A stretch of DNA of 64,000 nucleotides, taken from NCBI GenBank assembly GCA_001051155.2, contig JYIP02000001.1, positions 2,976,001 to 3,040,000 on the forward strand, given 5' to 3'. The translations under genes and the position numbers were made by a program. The stretch comes from Chrysoporthe austroafricana. Taxonomy: Eukaryota > Ascomycota > Sordariomycetes > Diaporthales > Cryphonectriaceae. This document shows, in pieces, positions 12,265 to 23,147 of this stretch. Numbering within the stretch: position 1 is the stretch's first letter; each line of letters opens with the position of its first letter. Below the pieces are notes generated by a model, which was not told the DNA's origin, did not search any database, and saw nothing but the letters and a program-made list of their open reading frames with translations.

Positions 12265-13780
12265 TGACTTGGAAGTTCGCATCTTACCAGGCTCGACGAG
12301 AACCCCTATTGCTATCCTATCAAGTCCGTCAATTCCACCGGACCAGGTGTCAAGTCAACCTTGAGCATCGCTTCATTTTGAGATTCGTGTATATACTTAG
12401 GTATCTCTCAACATATCACCTTGCCAAGCTTGTCTGTCATTGGCAACCGGTCTAAGTGATTGATTCAGCCGCAGGAGGGGGATGCTTGGGGAGGCAGGTG
12501 GAAGTGCGGCGATATATGACCACCAGACTTGTACACTCCCGACCCCCCAGGGGTTGTCCTCCCCTGCCTGGCCTCTTCTCTTAACCTACTCCTGAGTCTT
12601 CAAATTTCAAGTTGACATGCATCTTACTACTGCATGATCAGTCTCTAGTGTATCAAATAATTCCCCTTAGACGGATTGCCTTGGGGAGGGGCCGGGTTCA
12701 GCAATGCACTGATAAGCAAAACATGTTGTTAACGGGTCTGATTGCTTCCCGAGAGAGCGCAGTACTGCATGACGAGAATGTATATAACTCGAACAACACG
12801 AAGCCACGAGCGAACGATGATGAGCACGAGAACCGCGGGAACCTTGCATCTCGTCAAGGTGGATCCGGTTTCACGATGGCGATCAGCCGACGTGGATGTC
12901 AGGTTAATGACGGGCCTGTTTTGGCTAGTGAGGCACTTCAAAGGCGCCCTGGTCTGCCTTAGTAAGGGATTCCGCTGATAAGATGTGTGTCGTGCGACGA
13001 AGAAGGGGTACTGAAGTCACTTCTCAGGACGAGTCGAGAGGAACTGGGTGTTGAGAGATTACGATGATGTCCTCCGGATGAGATGAGAGATGAGTTGCTG
13101 ACTGTTACCTAATCGTCCCTATGTGCTTCAACCTAAAAGAAAAGAAAAGAACATTAGTTAGATGCCATCTGAAGGAGTGACCATGATTGTGACGAGTTAA
13201 CCGGAAGAGCGCACTACCCTCCGGTTGTGATTCGCCAATCGAGGCCGGGATCCACAATGAGGGCGTTGCACCTGGCGGTTAGCCTTGACGATCATTCGTC
13301 TCATGCAAAGGGCCCCTGACACAGCCTGCAACAGTTGTGGGTAGGGCGCCGCGGTGGAGCTGTCAGATCTGCGAACCTGCGGCCAAAACCCCCCGTGAAA
13401 GGCTAGGGAAAGACCTGCTGCGCGGATACACGGCTATCCAGCAGCGTATTGACCCAATAAGTGATCGCGGATGGCCCATCACACATCACACCCTCATTTT
13501 CTCCCACCCGCATAACTGACCTTCTCTTCGTTCGCTACTGGCTCGCGCTTCTAATCCCGCGTATCCTTTCTTAGTCTCGGTATTGCTGGTCAATCGTTCT
13601 CTCTTCCTCTCGCTCTCTGCAGGCCGGCCTCGAACAAAGCAACTAACGATAATCTTAATCCCCTCGGCACCTCAATCCACTGCCACGCGTGCGCCGGCGC
13701 TCACCCGAACACAGACACCGTCAAGCAAGCCGGGACAAAGATCTGACCCCCGATACAGACCGGATTACGGATTCGCCAAG
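12265..13780. other. Intergenic region and CT-rich leader
   Basis: I support no gene across about 1.5 kb. An AAAAGAAAAGAA tract lies near 13135-13150. The last 250 bp are pyrimidine-rich (CTCTCTTCCTCTCGCTCTCT near 13600), as in the promoters and leaders of expressed fungal genes, and presumably belong to the small membrane protein gene at 13781. Confidence 0.5.
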
Positions 13781-14047
13781 ATGTCGTCCGTAGGCTTTGT
13801 GCAGATCGATACCACCATCCACACGCGCGATGCCGTGAGTCCCACCGACGCCACGGCGGACATGATCCTGGGGATCCTCTGGCTTTCAACTCTTTACGCC
13901 GTCGGGATGGTCTGGACCCTGCTGTCCCTCATCGACAGGTGGAGGGGCCCGCACGGGGACGGCGACATCAACTTCCTCTCCGTCATTGCCGCGTTCATCC
14001 TCTCTATTCCCTGGCCGGCTGTCCTGCTCATCACGGCTGTGATGTAA
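13781..14047 (+). CDS. Small two-helix membrane protein, hypothetical
   Basis: Intronless frame of 88 residues (MSSVGFVQIDTT...). Two hydrophobic helices are visible: about 28-50 (ILGILWLSTLYAVGMVWTLL) and about 66-87 (LSVIAAFILSIPWPAVLLITAV), joined by a short basic/acidic loop (DRWRGPHGDGD). The ATG is preceded by CCAAG and a CT-rich leader, and the helices argue for a real coding frame. The frame is open upstream without a better ATG. Function is unknown; it could be a small organellar or plasma-membrane subunit. I recognise no family. Confidence 0.6.
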   Translation: MSSVGFVQIDTTIHTRDAVSPTDATADMILGILWLSTLYAVGMVWTLLSLIDRWRGPHGDGDINFLSVIAAFILSIPWPAVLLITAVM

Positions 14048-15693
14048 CGAGTGGATATGGTGACTCAGGCATAAAGTGTTGAACGGAAGGGTGGGGGACA
14101 TCGGCTGGGCCTGGTGATGGATCGTCTCCCAGGCGTCAACAAACGTGTGAATGACATGCGTCAACCGGTTGTTCAGTGGAAGGAAGGGGGAAGGAGGAGG
14201 CGAGGAGATGGCGGTTGCACTATCATACTCCGGCAAGTCGCGGCCACGACTTTGTACTTGCGATAAGGCGTCTGACCGGATTTGTCCGTACTCGTCAAGT
14301 TTGGGCGTTGATTCTGTTTTCCAGTGGTCGTCCCGTTTGGTAGGGGAAGGGGGGGGGGAATAAGAACTACAGCAATGCCGCATCGGCAACGATATTCAAT
14401 ATTCTAGCAGGATCTCCTTCATTGCTGATGTGAGACGACTTGCAACCGTCGAATACATGGAGGTGGTATATGACGAAAGCTCTCTTGTTATCATATTAAC
14501 GACTGCACAATGAGTATCGCTATATTCGTGCCAATATATTTTCCAGGGCCATCAGGATATAATGCCTCCTACCTCTCTGTCTGGCATCCGGATATACCAA
14601 AGACGAGATACATCTTCCATTGAAATAAAAGCTTCCCAACTGGGCATGTCGGGATGACGCAATTTGCAGTACGCAGGAAAGAGACAAACAACTTGCTTCG
14701 GCCCGCGACAATTCAGGATTCTCGACCTGATTTGAAGCTCCAGCGTTCTCGCCATCTGCTTCTCTTTAGCTCCGTGATAAACTTGTCGGTGATCCAAAGC
14801 ACCGTTGGGTGCTCAGACCCAGCATCTGCAGAGCGCCGCTATCGAATAGCTCAGAGAAGCCCGGCCTTTAGCAACAGTGAGCATCATCTATAATATACTA
14901 CCACTAGCTAGGCAGATACCAATGCATCTTGGGTTCGCCTCCATGGCTCTGCAGGAGTAATTAGAGCCAATGCACGTCAACGCCGAGTCAGCATAAGCAA
15001 TCTTATGGCCATTAAACCGCCGTTAGTACTTACGCCAACCTGGAAAAGCATAAGCCTTACAGGAGCCTTAATCATCACATGACCTAAATCGTAATTATAA
15101 CCAATCCCCTCACGCTTCTGAAGTTGACGTGTGCGGTTCTGCCTTCTAGATGACGATGGCGTTCCGACCTCGCAGCCTGTCTAGGCAGGTTGTCGTATAC
15201 GCGTCCACCGCACGGGCGGCGGGATTTGTGGAAGTGGTCCTCATCTGTAACGCTATGGTTGTTCGGTATCTATATCCAGATCGACTAAAATACAAAACTT
15301 TGAAGAAAAAAAAAAATACTCTTCCTCGCCTCGATGAGTAGGGTGCTTGCGTGGTAGGTATTGAACCAACACCCAGATGTGCGCGCCGCTCGGCCGCTTT
15401 GCGCCTACCCAGGAAATTGCCTTTCTTCTCCCCTTCTTTACTCCCCTACAAAGAGAGGCTAACATGAGATCCCGCTGTAAAGCGCTCGGCCCTGTTCAAC
15501 CCTCGGAGATAGTGCATTACCCCTTACGGGCGAATGCCGTAACCCGGTGAAGTGCGATCTCGGTGACCTCACTCCACACCTAGATTATTAATGGAGCAAC
15601 CGCCCTTGCTTTGCCTACTTTAGGTTCTCTTGCTGTGAGTGGGAACGAGGTGCTTGCAACGAAAAGCTGCATATATATACCTATACGTACACC
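14048..15693. other. Intergenic region upstream of the catabolic cluster
   Basis: No protein gene is supported. The stretch contains a G-run near 14349-14357 and an A11 run at 15306-15316, and it ends with a TATATATA element at about 15671-15678, roughly 20 bp before the aldo-keto reductase start. A tRNA-like inverted repeat at 15353-15409 is listed separately. The GCGGAAG motif found in the two cluster promoters was not seen here. Confidence 0.5.
15353..15409 (-). other. tRNA-like hairpin with A- and B-box-like elements
   Basis: Read on the minus strand, GGTAGG (15409-15404) pairs with CCTACC (15358-15353) and encloses 45 nt. Inside lie GCGGCCGAGCGGC (15397-15385), which resembles a Pol III A box, and GGTTCAATACC (15367-15357), a perfect GGTTCRANNCC B box. 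A T11 run on the same strand (complement of 15306-15316) lies 37 nt downstream and could act as a Pol III terminator. The A-B distance is too short for a functional tRNA and there is no anticodon arm. It is most likely a truncated tRNA or SINE remnant. Confidence 0.3.
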
Positions 15694-16827
<1,134 letters not shown>

Positions 16828-17225
16828 GTTTGGTATCGCAGGCGTTTAGAAGTCTTAGATCCAATGGCGGAAGACATATAGGTAGAATTTCGTCGAGAAC
16901 ATTGCTAGAGTTCCCCATACTGGCGATGTTCTTCCGATTATGCCTGGGCACAGCGAGCAGGGTCGAGGCTGCAGTCTCATCCATCCGACATGGACTGGTT
17001 TTCAGGCCGTCTGGCTAACCGTCCGGTCACAGATCCGAGGTTGAGCTGCTGCTGCTCATCAGTGCTTACGCTCGCAATTAGACCACCTTGCGCTTTTGCA
17101 CCGCGAGGCGCGGGCTGCTAGCATCCCTCCACAGCTCGGCGAAGCTGGATCGACCTCGCCGCCGGACCCCTTCCCCCAGCTGCCCAGCCCCACGATAAAG
17201 TCCTCCCTCCCCGTCTTGACATCCC
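16828..17225. other. Convergent 3' intergenic region
   Basis: This is 398 bp between the ends of the aldo-keto reductase (+) and the deaminase (-). I see nothing beyond presumed 3' UTRs. Confidence 0.5.
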
Positions 17226-17678
17226 TCACTCGGGCACCAGAGCCTGGCACTTGATCTCCACATTCAGCTTCGCGTTCGGCAGCGCTGCGACCTGGACGCA
17301 CGTCCGAGCGGGGGCCGTCGTCTTGTCGGGCCAGCGCCTGTTCCACTCGGCGTTCATGGCCGCGTAGTCCCGCATGTCCGTCAGGAAGACGGTGGCGTCG
17401 ACGACGCTCTCGAGCCCGCAGCGGCCGGCCGTGGCGCCGCTGATGATGGCCTCGATGTTGCGCAGCACCGCGGCCGTCTGCGCGCCGCAGTCGAGGCGGA
17501 GCGTGCCGTCCGGGAGGGCCTCGCAGCCCTCGTAGGTCCCGTCGCCGCGCCGCGACGACGTGCCCGACACGAAGAGGAGGCGGCTGCTAGCCGGCACCGT
17601 GCGCGCGTGCGGGTAGTTGGCCAGGCCCTGGGCGCGCTCGGCGGGGAGGAAGTACCCGTCTCCGTTTGGCGAGGCCAT
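17226..17678 (-). CDS. 2-aminomuconate deaminase (RidA/YjgF family)
   Basis: Intronless protein of 150 residues with a YjgF/YER057c/UK114 fold. It contains YPHARTVPASSRLLFVSG near the N-terminus, a central segment on QTAAVLRNIEAII, and the C-terminal block APARTCVQVAALPNAKLNVEI, whose arginine corresponds to the carboxylate-binding Arg of RidA proteins. The family includes general enamine/imine deaminases and the dedicated 2-aminomuconate deaminases (NbaF/AmnD). The insert after SRRGDGTYEG and the setting beside ACMSD, the dioxygenase and the ALDH favour the latter: 2-aminomuconate + H2O to 4-oxalocrotonate + NH3. The start at 17678 (MASPNGDGYF) is the first ATG in the open frame. It shares a 786-bp divergent promoter with the ALDH gene. 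The alternative is a housekeeping RidA. Confidence 0.82.
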   Translation of the reverse strand: MASPNGDGYFLPAERAQGLANYPHARTVPASSRLLFVSGTSSRRGDGTYEGCEALPDGTLRLDCGAQTAAVLRNIEAIISGATAGRCGLESVVDATVFLTDMRDYAAMNAEWNRRWPDKTTAPARTCVQVAALPNAKLNVEIKCQALVPE

Positions 17679-18464
17679 CTCGAGGGCTTGTCTGTCCAAT
17701 GAAGGGGTGCAGGCGGGTGTTGATGGGGTGAGAGAGCGACCTGGGATGTGAACGTGGTGAGGTGTGACGAGGAGTGTTCGCGCGCTGATCTTTTTTCCAG
17801 GCTCTCACAGGTTGATGGTGGTGATGATGTTCGTCATACCACCCACCCCTCAAGCTGCAAAGAAGTCCCGTGACCCGTGCAGCGTCTGGGATATACCGCA
17901 GCGGCCTGGGTTTGATATGCCGGGCGTGGACCCTCCACGATGTGCTGGACGCTGGCTTGCCGAGCATCCGCCTTCCGCCCCTACTTGGGTTTTGATCTTC
18001 CGATTGGCTCTGGGCGCCCTGCCATTACCGCTTTGGGACAGCGCCAGGCCCTCGACGGCGGGGTGTCGCGCATGAGTAGCACTATTCAGCACGGAAGCGG
18101 AACGACTAGGGAGGGGCAGAGGGGTGCTGTGCTCTGAGCTTATTCGTGCCTAGCCGGATGGGAGGTGGGAGGTGGACACTGCCGACGGGCTTGTGAAGCC
18201 TGTGAAGCTAAGCTCGTGAAGCCGGTGAGGCTGCTGTAATTACTGAGGCTTCCGCGTCCGCAACGACACCTGCAGTATTAGGTCGAATAGCCGCCTCCTG
18301 GCCCCGAAGTGCTTATTGCGGAAGACGCACTTTCACGATCATCCTGTCTTCGAGGTACTCGTCGCAGATCATACTTGCTCCGGATTGAGCCTCATCCGGC
18401 ACTTGTGATCTCATCTCGTTGCCGTTGTCAGGTCGTGGGCCCTGAACCTCTCACTCGGCTCAGG
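17679..18464. promoter_or_regulatory. Divergent promoter: deaminase (-) / ALDH (+)
   Basis: Shared 786-bp upstream region. It contains GCACGGAAGCGGAA (18089-18102), GGCTTCCGC (18247-18255) and GCGGAAGACG (18318-18327). All three recur in the second divergent promoter of the cluster (21032-21788). GGAAGCGG contains two CGG triplets spaced by 3 bp, a spacing fungal Zn2Cys6 factors can use. A CCAAT lies at 17696-17700, close to the deaminase start. This suggests co-regulation of the cluster by one factor; no regulator gene is present in the window. Confidence 0.6.
18089..18102 (+). promoter_or_regulatory. Candidate regulator site, copy 1 (GCACGGAAGCGGAA)
   Basis: Exact 14-bp match to 21464-21477 in the other divergent promoter of the cluster. 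It contains CGG-AAG-CGG. It lies 363 bp upstream of the ALDH ATG and 411 bp upstream of the deaminase ATG. Confidence 0.55.
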
Positions 18465-20101
18465 ATGGCCAGCCCGGATCAACAACTCCTCCAGGGCAGC
18501 GCCTCAGAGGCGCTCTGGGCCGCCAACACGCATGAGAAAGCCACCGCCCTCCTCGAGCGTCTCGACGGCAGGCCCATCACTCTACAGCACTTCACCGGGA
18601 ATAAGTTCAGCACGGCAGGGGAGATATCCAGACACATAGACTCGTTCGAGCCCAAGTCCGGGAAGCTCATCGCGCGGGTCCCGTGTGCATCAGCCGACGA
18701 GGTCGACGCCGCCGTCAGGGCCGCCAAGGCGGCCTTCCCAGCCTGGAGCAGGACGCCACGCCGGGAGCGCTCGCGGCTGCTCCGCCGGGTCAGCGAGATC
18801 ATCGCCGAGAACTGCGAGCTCTTCGCGGTGTGGGAGAGCATCGACCAGGGCAAGACGCTGGAGCGGGCGAGGGTCGAGGTGGACAGGGCGGTGTCGAATT
18901 TCTCGTGAGGACCGACCTCCCGAGCCCCGGCTACTCCCTCGAGAAGGCCGTCTTGCTTCGCAGACCGAGAGCTGACCACGGGCCCCCCAGGTACTTCGCC
19001 ACGTTCATCCTGCACGAGTCGACGTCCGCCAGGATGATCGACGGCGTGGCGCTCACGTACGAGCACCGCAGCCCGGCGGGCGTGTTCGCCCTCATCTCGC
19101 CCTGGAACATGCCGCTCTACCTCCTGACCTGGAAGATCGCGCCGTGCCTGGCCTTCGGCTGCACGGCCGTCGCGAAGCCCAGCGAGGTCACCAGCATGAG
19201 CGCCTTCCTACTCGCGTCCGCGCTTGAGCGGGCCGGCCTGCCGCCCGGCGTCGTCAACGTCCTGTTCGGCGACGGCGCGACGACCGGCGCCGCGCTGGTG
19301 GCGCACCCGGCCGTCCACGGCGTGTCCTTCACGGGCGGCACCGCGACGGGCATCGCCATCCGCCGGGCGACCGCGCACCAGATCTACAAGCACGTCTCCC
19401 TCGAGCTGGGCGGGAAGAACCCCACGCTAGTGTTCGCGGACGCGATGGCGGCGGCCAGGGAGATGACGGTGCGCACGGCGGCGATGGCTGCTTTTGAGAA
19501 CCAGGGCGAGATCTGCCTGTGCGGGTCCCGGATCTACGTCGAGAGGAGTGTCTACGGAGGCTTTGTGGCCGCCTTCACGGAATACGTCACCAGGGCGTAC
19601 CGGGTAGGCGAGACGGTGGGCGCCGTGGCGAGCCTGCAGCACTACGCCAAGGTCAGAGGGTACCTCGAGATCGCACAGAAGCAGGGCATGAAGTTCCACA
19701 CGGGCGAGGTGCCGCCCAAGCTACAGGCCGGTGACAGGAAGGGCTACTGGATCACGCCGACGGTGCTGACGGGCGTCCCGCCGGACTCGGAGTTGCTGCG
19801 CGACGAGATCTTCGGGCCTGTGGTGACCATCGCGCCATTCGAGGACGAGGAGGAGGCCGTCGCGCTCGCCAACGATAGCGAGTACGGGCTGGCCGCCGTG
19901 TTGCTGACCACGGACGGCGGGCGCATGAGGAGGGTGGGAGAGCAGCTGCAGGCGGGGCTGGTGTGGGTGAACTGCTGGCTGGTGAGGGAGCTGGGCACGC
20001 CGTTCGGAGGCATGAAGAACTCCGGGACGGGGCGGGAGGGTGGTGAGTACTCAAGAGACGTGTTCACGGTCGCCCGGACGGTGCATTTAGCCACGGTGTA
20101 A
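18465..20101 (+). CDS. 2-aminomuconate 6-semialdehyde dehydrogenase (ALDH8-type)
   Basis: NAD-dependent aldehyde dehydrogenase of 516 residues. Exons 18465-18904 and 18991-20101; the 86-bp intron is GTGAGG..GCTGAC..CCCCAG. Catalytic features: N186 in SPWNMPLYLL, E285 in LELGGKNP, and nucleophile C322 in NQGEICLCGS. The GEICLC context, with an Arg in GSRIYVER after it, is that of ALDH8A1 and bacterial aminomuconate-semialdehyde dehydrogenases rather than of general betaine or acetaldehyde ALDHs. The predicted reaction is 2-aminomuconate 6-semialdehyde + NAD+ to 2-aminomuconate, directly after ACMSD. It is expressed from the same intergenic region as the deaminase and is convergent with the dioxygenase gene. 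No targeting peptide is visible. Codon use is strongly GC3-rich, like its cluster partners. Confidence 0.9.
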
Positions 20102-20467
20102 GAGAATCCAGTAGGTATCAACGCATACGATGCGGGTGTAGAGTGCGCCCGCCCGTGACACGGCCAGTCGCCTCCGTGATCCCGCGTGCGTAGTCGTACC
20201 CTGATCGCGATGAGCGCTGGCGTTACAGGTAAAATAATTTGCTAATTGACAGTGCATGTGAGTTTTAAGGGGGGGGGGTTTTTTTAAAAAAAAAAAAAAA
20301 AAATCTGTCAGATTCAGCCTTGATCTTGTCTTGACAAAGCACACCCGGGATATTCCCGATCATCGCCGCCCGCTTTATGAGCCCATCACCACATGTCCGA
20401 CCGTTCCGGCGCCCGGCATTGCTCCAACCACTCTTCCCCCCCCCTCGGTCCTTCACCTCGCCCAGGC
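20102..20467. other. Convergent 3' region with homopolymer runs
   Basis: This lies between the ALDH (+) and dioxygenase (-) ends. It holds a G-run followed by T- and A-runs at about 20270-20302 (G9, T7, A19), which may be error-prone in the assembly. I see no gene. Confidence 0.5.
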
Positions 20468-21031
20468 CTACTGAGGATCCTCCACCTGCCCACAGGCTTG
20501 ACACTTCCTCACGCTCTCGTTCTCCCTCCAGTTGTTGATCAGCGGCTTCAGCTGGGTCCCCAGGTCGGTGCAGTGGAAGACTTCCTCCCGGATGACGGTG
20601 GGCGTCTCGTGGCCGCCCTTCTTGCAGTACCAGCGCAGGCGGTCGAGGCTGCCCTCGGGCCGGACGCGCTCCATGACCAGGCCGATGGTGCCCTCGAAGC
20701 GGCAGGGGTTGTGGGGCGTGTTGCCCGGGAGCAGGAACATCTCGCCCTCCTTGATCTCGACGTCCCGGAAGGTCTCGCGGCCGTCGGCGCCCGTCTCGAC
20801 GACCTTGAGGCACATGGCGCCCTTGAGCTGGTAGAACCACTCCTCCGTCTCGTTGATGTGGTAGTCGTTGCGCGAGTTGGGCCCGCCGACGACCATGAGC
20901 ACCATGTCCTTGCCGCTGTAGAGGCAGTAGTTGTTCACGGGGGGCTGCAAGAGGGACTCGTTCTGGGTGAGCCACGAGGCGAAGGCCATGGGCGGCGGGA
21001 GGGGCTTGTGTGCTGATGCGTCGCCGTCCAT
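20468..21031 (-). CDS. 3-hydroxyanthranilate 3,4-dioxygenase
   Basis: Cupin-fold Fe(II) ring-cleaving dioxygenase of 187 residues, intronless. The iron ligands are readable as H58 and E64 in DYHINETEEWFYQLKG and H107 in PGNTPHNPCR; the substrate-binding arginines are R54 and R111. It converts 3-hydroxyanthranilate to 2-amino-3-carboxymuconate semialdehyde (ACMS). The C-terminal rubredoxin-like metal site of bacterial and yeast enzymes is half lost: the first CxxC is WYCKKG here, while the second remains (KCQACG, 177-180). It starts 757 bp from, and divergent to, the ACMSD gene whose product consumes ACMS. That pairing points to catabolism rather than to quinolinate/NAD synthesis. A separate housekeeping BNA1 elsewhere in the genome is expected but cannot be seen here. 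Confidence 0.93.
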   Translation of the reverse strand: MDGDASAHKPLPPPMAFASWLTQNESLLQPPVNNYCLYSGKDMVLMVVGGPNSRNDYHINETEEWFYQLKGAMCLKVVETGADGRETFRDVEIKEGEMFLLPGNTPHNPCRFEGTIGLVMERVRPEGSLDRLRWYCKKGGHETPTVIREEVFHCTDLGTQLKPLINNWRENESVRKCQACGQVEDPQ

Positions 21032-21788
21032 CTTGGGCTGAGGACGAGGGTGCAGTATTCTGTGGGCTTAACGGAGGGCTTACTCGAGATCAAGTCTGGT
21101 CAGGCTGCGTATGAGGATATGTTTTGTGGCTCGCAGTGGGTGGTAAGTGAGGTGAGTAATTCGCACGGCAGTCGTCGGCATCGTCTTCATGACTTTTATC
21201 GCTTGTCGTCACAGCGGTTACTAATTCACCCAGTACCACGATTTTGCCCCAGCGTACCTCAGTGAGGGGCCTTCAGCGGACATGGGCCCCCAGATGGCAG
21301 GGCCGCGGCGCTGTGCTGCCGGTACGGAACCGCTGCGACCCTGCTAGGGTTAGGCCTAACAGCGGTCATCCCAGGCGCTGGTGATCCAATGAGGTGCGGC
21401 TTCCGCCAAACCCTCCCCTCAAACTTGCATCCGCCGCCGTGAGTGGCCCTCTTGCATCCGAATGCACGGAAGCGGAAGACGTGGAAGCGGCCTACTACCG
21501 CCTGCTCACGAGGACGCCCGCCAAGGGCAGAGCTGGACGATTATCAGACAGGATGCCCGAACTTGGGGAGCATGCCCCTCTCGGGCTTGTCTATCTGATC
21601 GTCTTGTATTTCTTTCCCTTTGAGTAGATTCCAGCTGTGCAATTATCATTCTTCCTCCTACTATACATGTAGTACCGCCCCTAGCAACGACGGGCTACGG
21701 AATTCGAATATCAACATTGACCACGCTGGGAAATACCTATCTCTATTCTAACCACATATATATACAGAGACCGGCGTGGAACGGCAAT
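21032..21788. promoter_or_regulatory. Divergent promoter: dioxygenase (-) / ACMSD (+)
   Basis: Shared 757-bp region. It contains GGCTTCCGC (21398-21406) and GCACGGAAGCGGAAGACG (21464-21481), which fuses the two longer motifs that occur separately in the deaminase/ALDH promoter. A CCAAT lies at 21386-21390, and a TATATATA element sits about 25 bp before the ACMSD start. The motif sharing implies joint control of both gene pairs. Confidence 0.6.
21464..21481 (+). promoter_or_regulatory. Candidate regulator site, copy 2 (GCACGGAAGCGGAAGACG)
   Basis: The first 14 bases equal 18089-18102 and the last 10 equal 18318-18327. It contains CGG-AAG-CGG. It lies 307 bp upstream of the ACMSD ATG and 432 bp upstream of the dioxygenase ATG. 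Confidence 0.55.
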
Positions 21789-23147
21789 ATGGCCCCGAGT
21801 ATGATCACAGGGACCAGCAGCTGTGAGTGCTGCTCAGGGTCCTCCTCGTCCGGATCTGGTACCTCGACGCCCCTGACCAGCACCAGCGGCTCACCACCCA
21901 CACAATCACACGCCCACCATGCACGTCGCCAGGTCACAGGCGAGTCGCTCTACAGGATCGACCTACACACCCACATCATGCCCCCGTCCCTACCCGACCT
22001 CGCGTCCATCCCGACAGGGACGGACTACCCCTGGCCGGACTTCCGCCCCTGCGCCGACGGCAGCGGCGACATCGACATGTTCGTCGGCGCCTCGCACTTC
22101 CGCCGCGTCCAGCCCAACTGCTACGACGCGGAGGCCAGGATCAGGGAGATGGACGCCGCCAGCGTGGACGTGCAGGTGCTGTCGACCGTGCCGCTGCTGT
22201 TCTGCTACGACGCGCCCGCGGGGCCCGCCGCGGCCCTAGCGAGGTCGCTGAACGACCACATCGCCGGCGTCGTGAGGGCGAGCCCTGGCAGGTTCGTCGG
22301 GTTGGCCACAGTGCCGCTGCAGGACGTCAGCGAGGCCGTCGCAGAGCTGAGGAGGGCGAAGGCGGCGGGGCTCGTGGGTGTGCAGATCGGGACGTCGGTG
22401 CCGCTGGCGAACGGGGAGATGGACCTAGACGATGAGAGGCTGGGGAGGTTCTGGAGCGCGTGCGAGGAGCTCGACATGGCCGTGTTCGTACACCCGCTGG
22501 GCTACTCGTGGAAGAAGGAGAACGGCGCGAGGTGGGGCAAGTACTGGGGGAGCTGGCTTGTCGGCATGTGAGTCTACCACCCAGAGGCCCGATGATCGCC
22601 CCGTGCGGGACAGCTGACGAGGACGAACAGGCCCTGCGAGACTGCCCTGGCCATGCACAACCTCACATCGTCCGGCGTCTTCCTCCGGCATCCCAAGCTG
22701 CGTCTATGCTTCGCTCACGCCGGCGGTGCGTTCCCGGCCCTGCTCGGCCGCATACAGCACGGCTTCGACTGCCGGCCCGACCTGGTGGCGCACTCCGCTG
22801 GCGGCGTGACGCCGACGAGCCACCTCGCAGGCGGGAAGAACATCTGGATCGACAGCCTCGTCCACGACCCGGACCTGCTGGACTACGTCCTGCGGAAGGT
22901 GCCGTCGGAAAACATGGTCCTGGGCAGCGACTATCCCTTCCCTCTGGGAGAAGTCCCGACGGCAGGCGAGATGCTGATTGGCAAGGCTGAGGGGGCGGGC
23001 GCCCTGGATGGGTTCATGACCTGGGAGCAGAGGGCTGGGATCCTCGCGGGAAATGCCATTCGGCTGCTGGGGCTGGGTGATGCCTTTCAAGAACGATATC
23101 GGCAGCGGCTAACAGAGTTTCAGAAGAGGGCGCACATTGCCGTGTAA
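21789..23147 (+). CDS. Aminocarboxymuconate-semialdehyde decarboxylase (ACMSD)
   Basis: Zinc amidohydrolase-fold decarboxylase of 431 residues. Exons 21789-22567 and 22631-23147; the 63-bp intron GTGAGT..ACAG splits GM|PCET. Zinc ligands: H60 and H62 (DLHTHIMPP), H235 (FVHPLGY) and D360 ([11 protein letters not shown]), plus catalytic H289 ([10 protein letters not shown]). The stretch [19 protein letters not shown] and the block [17 protein letters not shown] follow the ACMSD pattern closely, so this is not a generic 2,3-dihydroxybenzoate or salicylate decarboxylase. It removes CO2 from ACMS to give 2-aminomuconate semialdehyde and competes with spontaneous cyclisation to quinolinate. Oddity: about 55 extra N-terminal residues, rich in Ser, Gly, Thr and Cys ([15 protein letters not shown]), precede the catalytic domain. 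The next in-frame ATG (codon 5) would keep them too. Confidence 0.92.

Noticed and set aside
18905..18990. Apparent frameshift in the aldehyde dehydrogenase
   Set aside because: It is explained by an 86-bp GT-AG intron with a CTGAC branch point.
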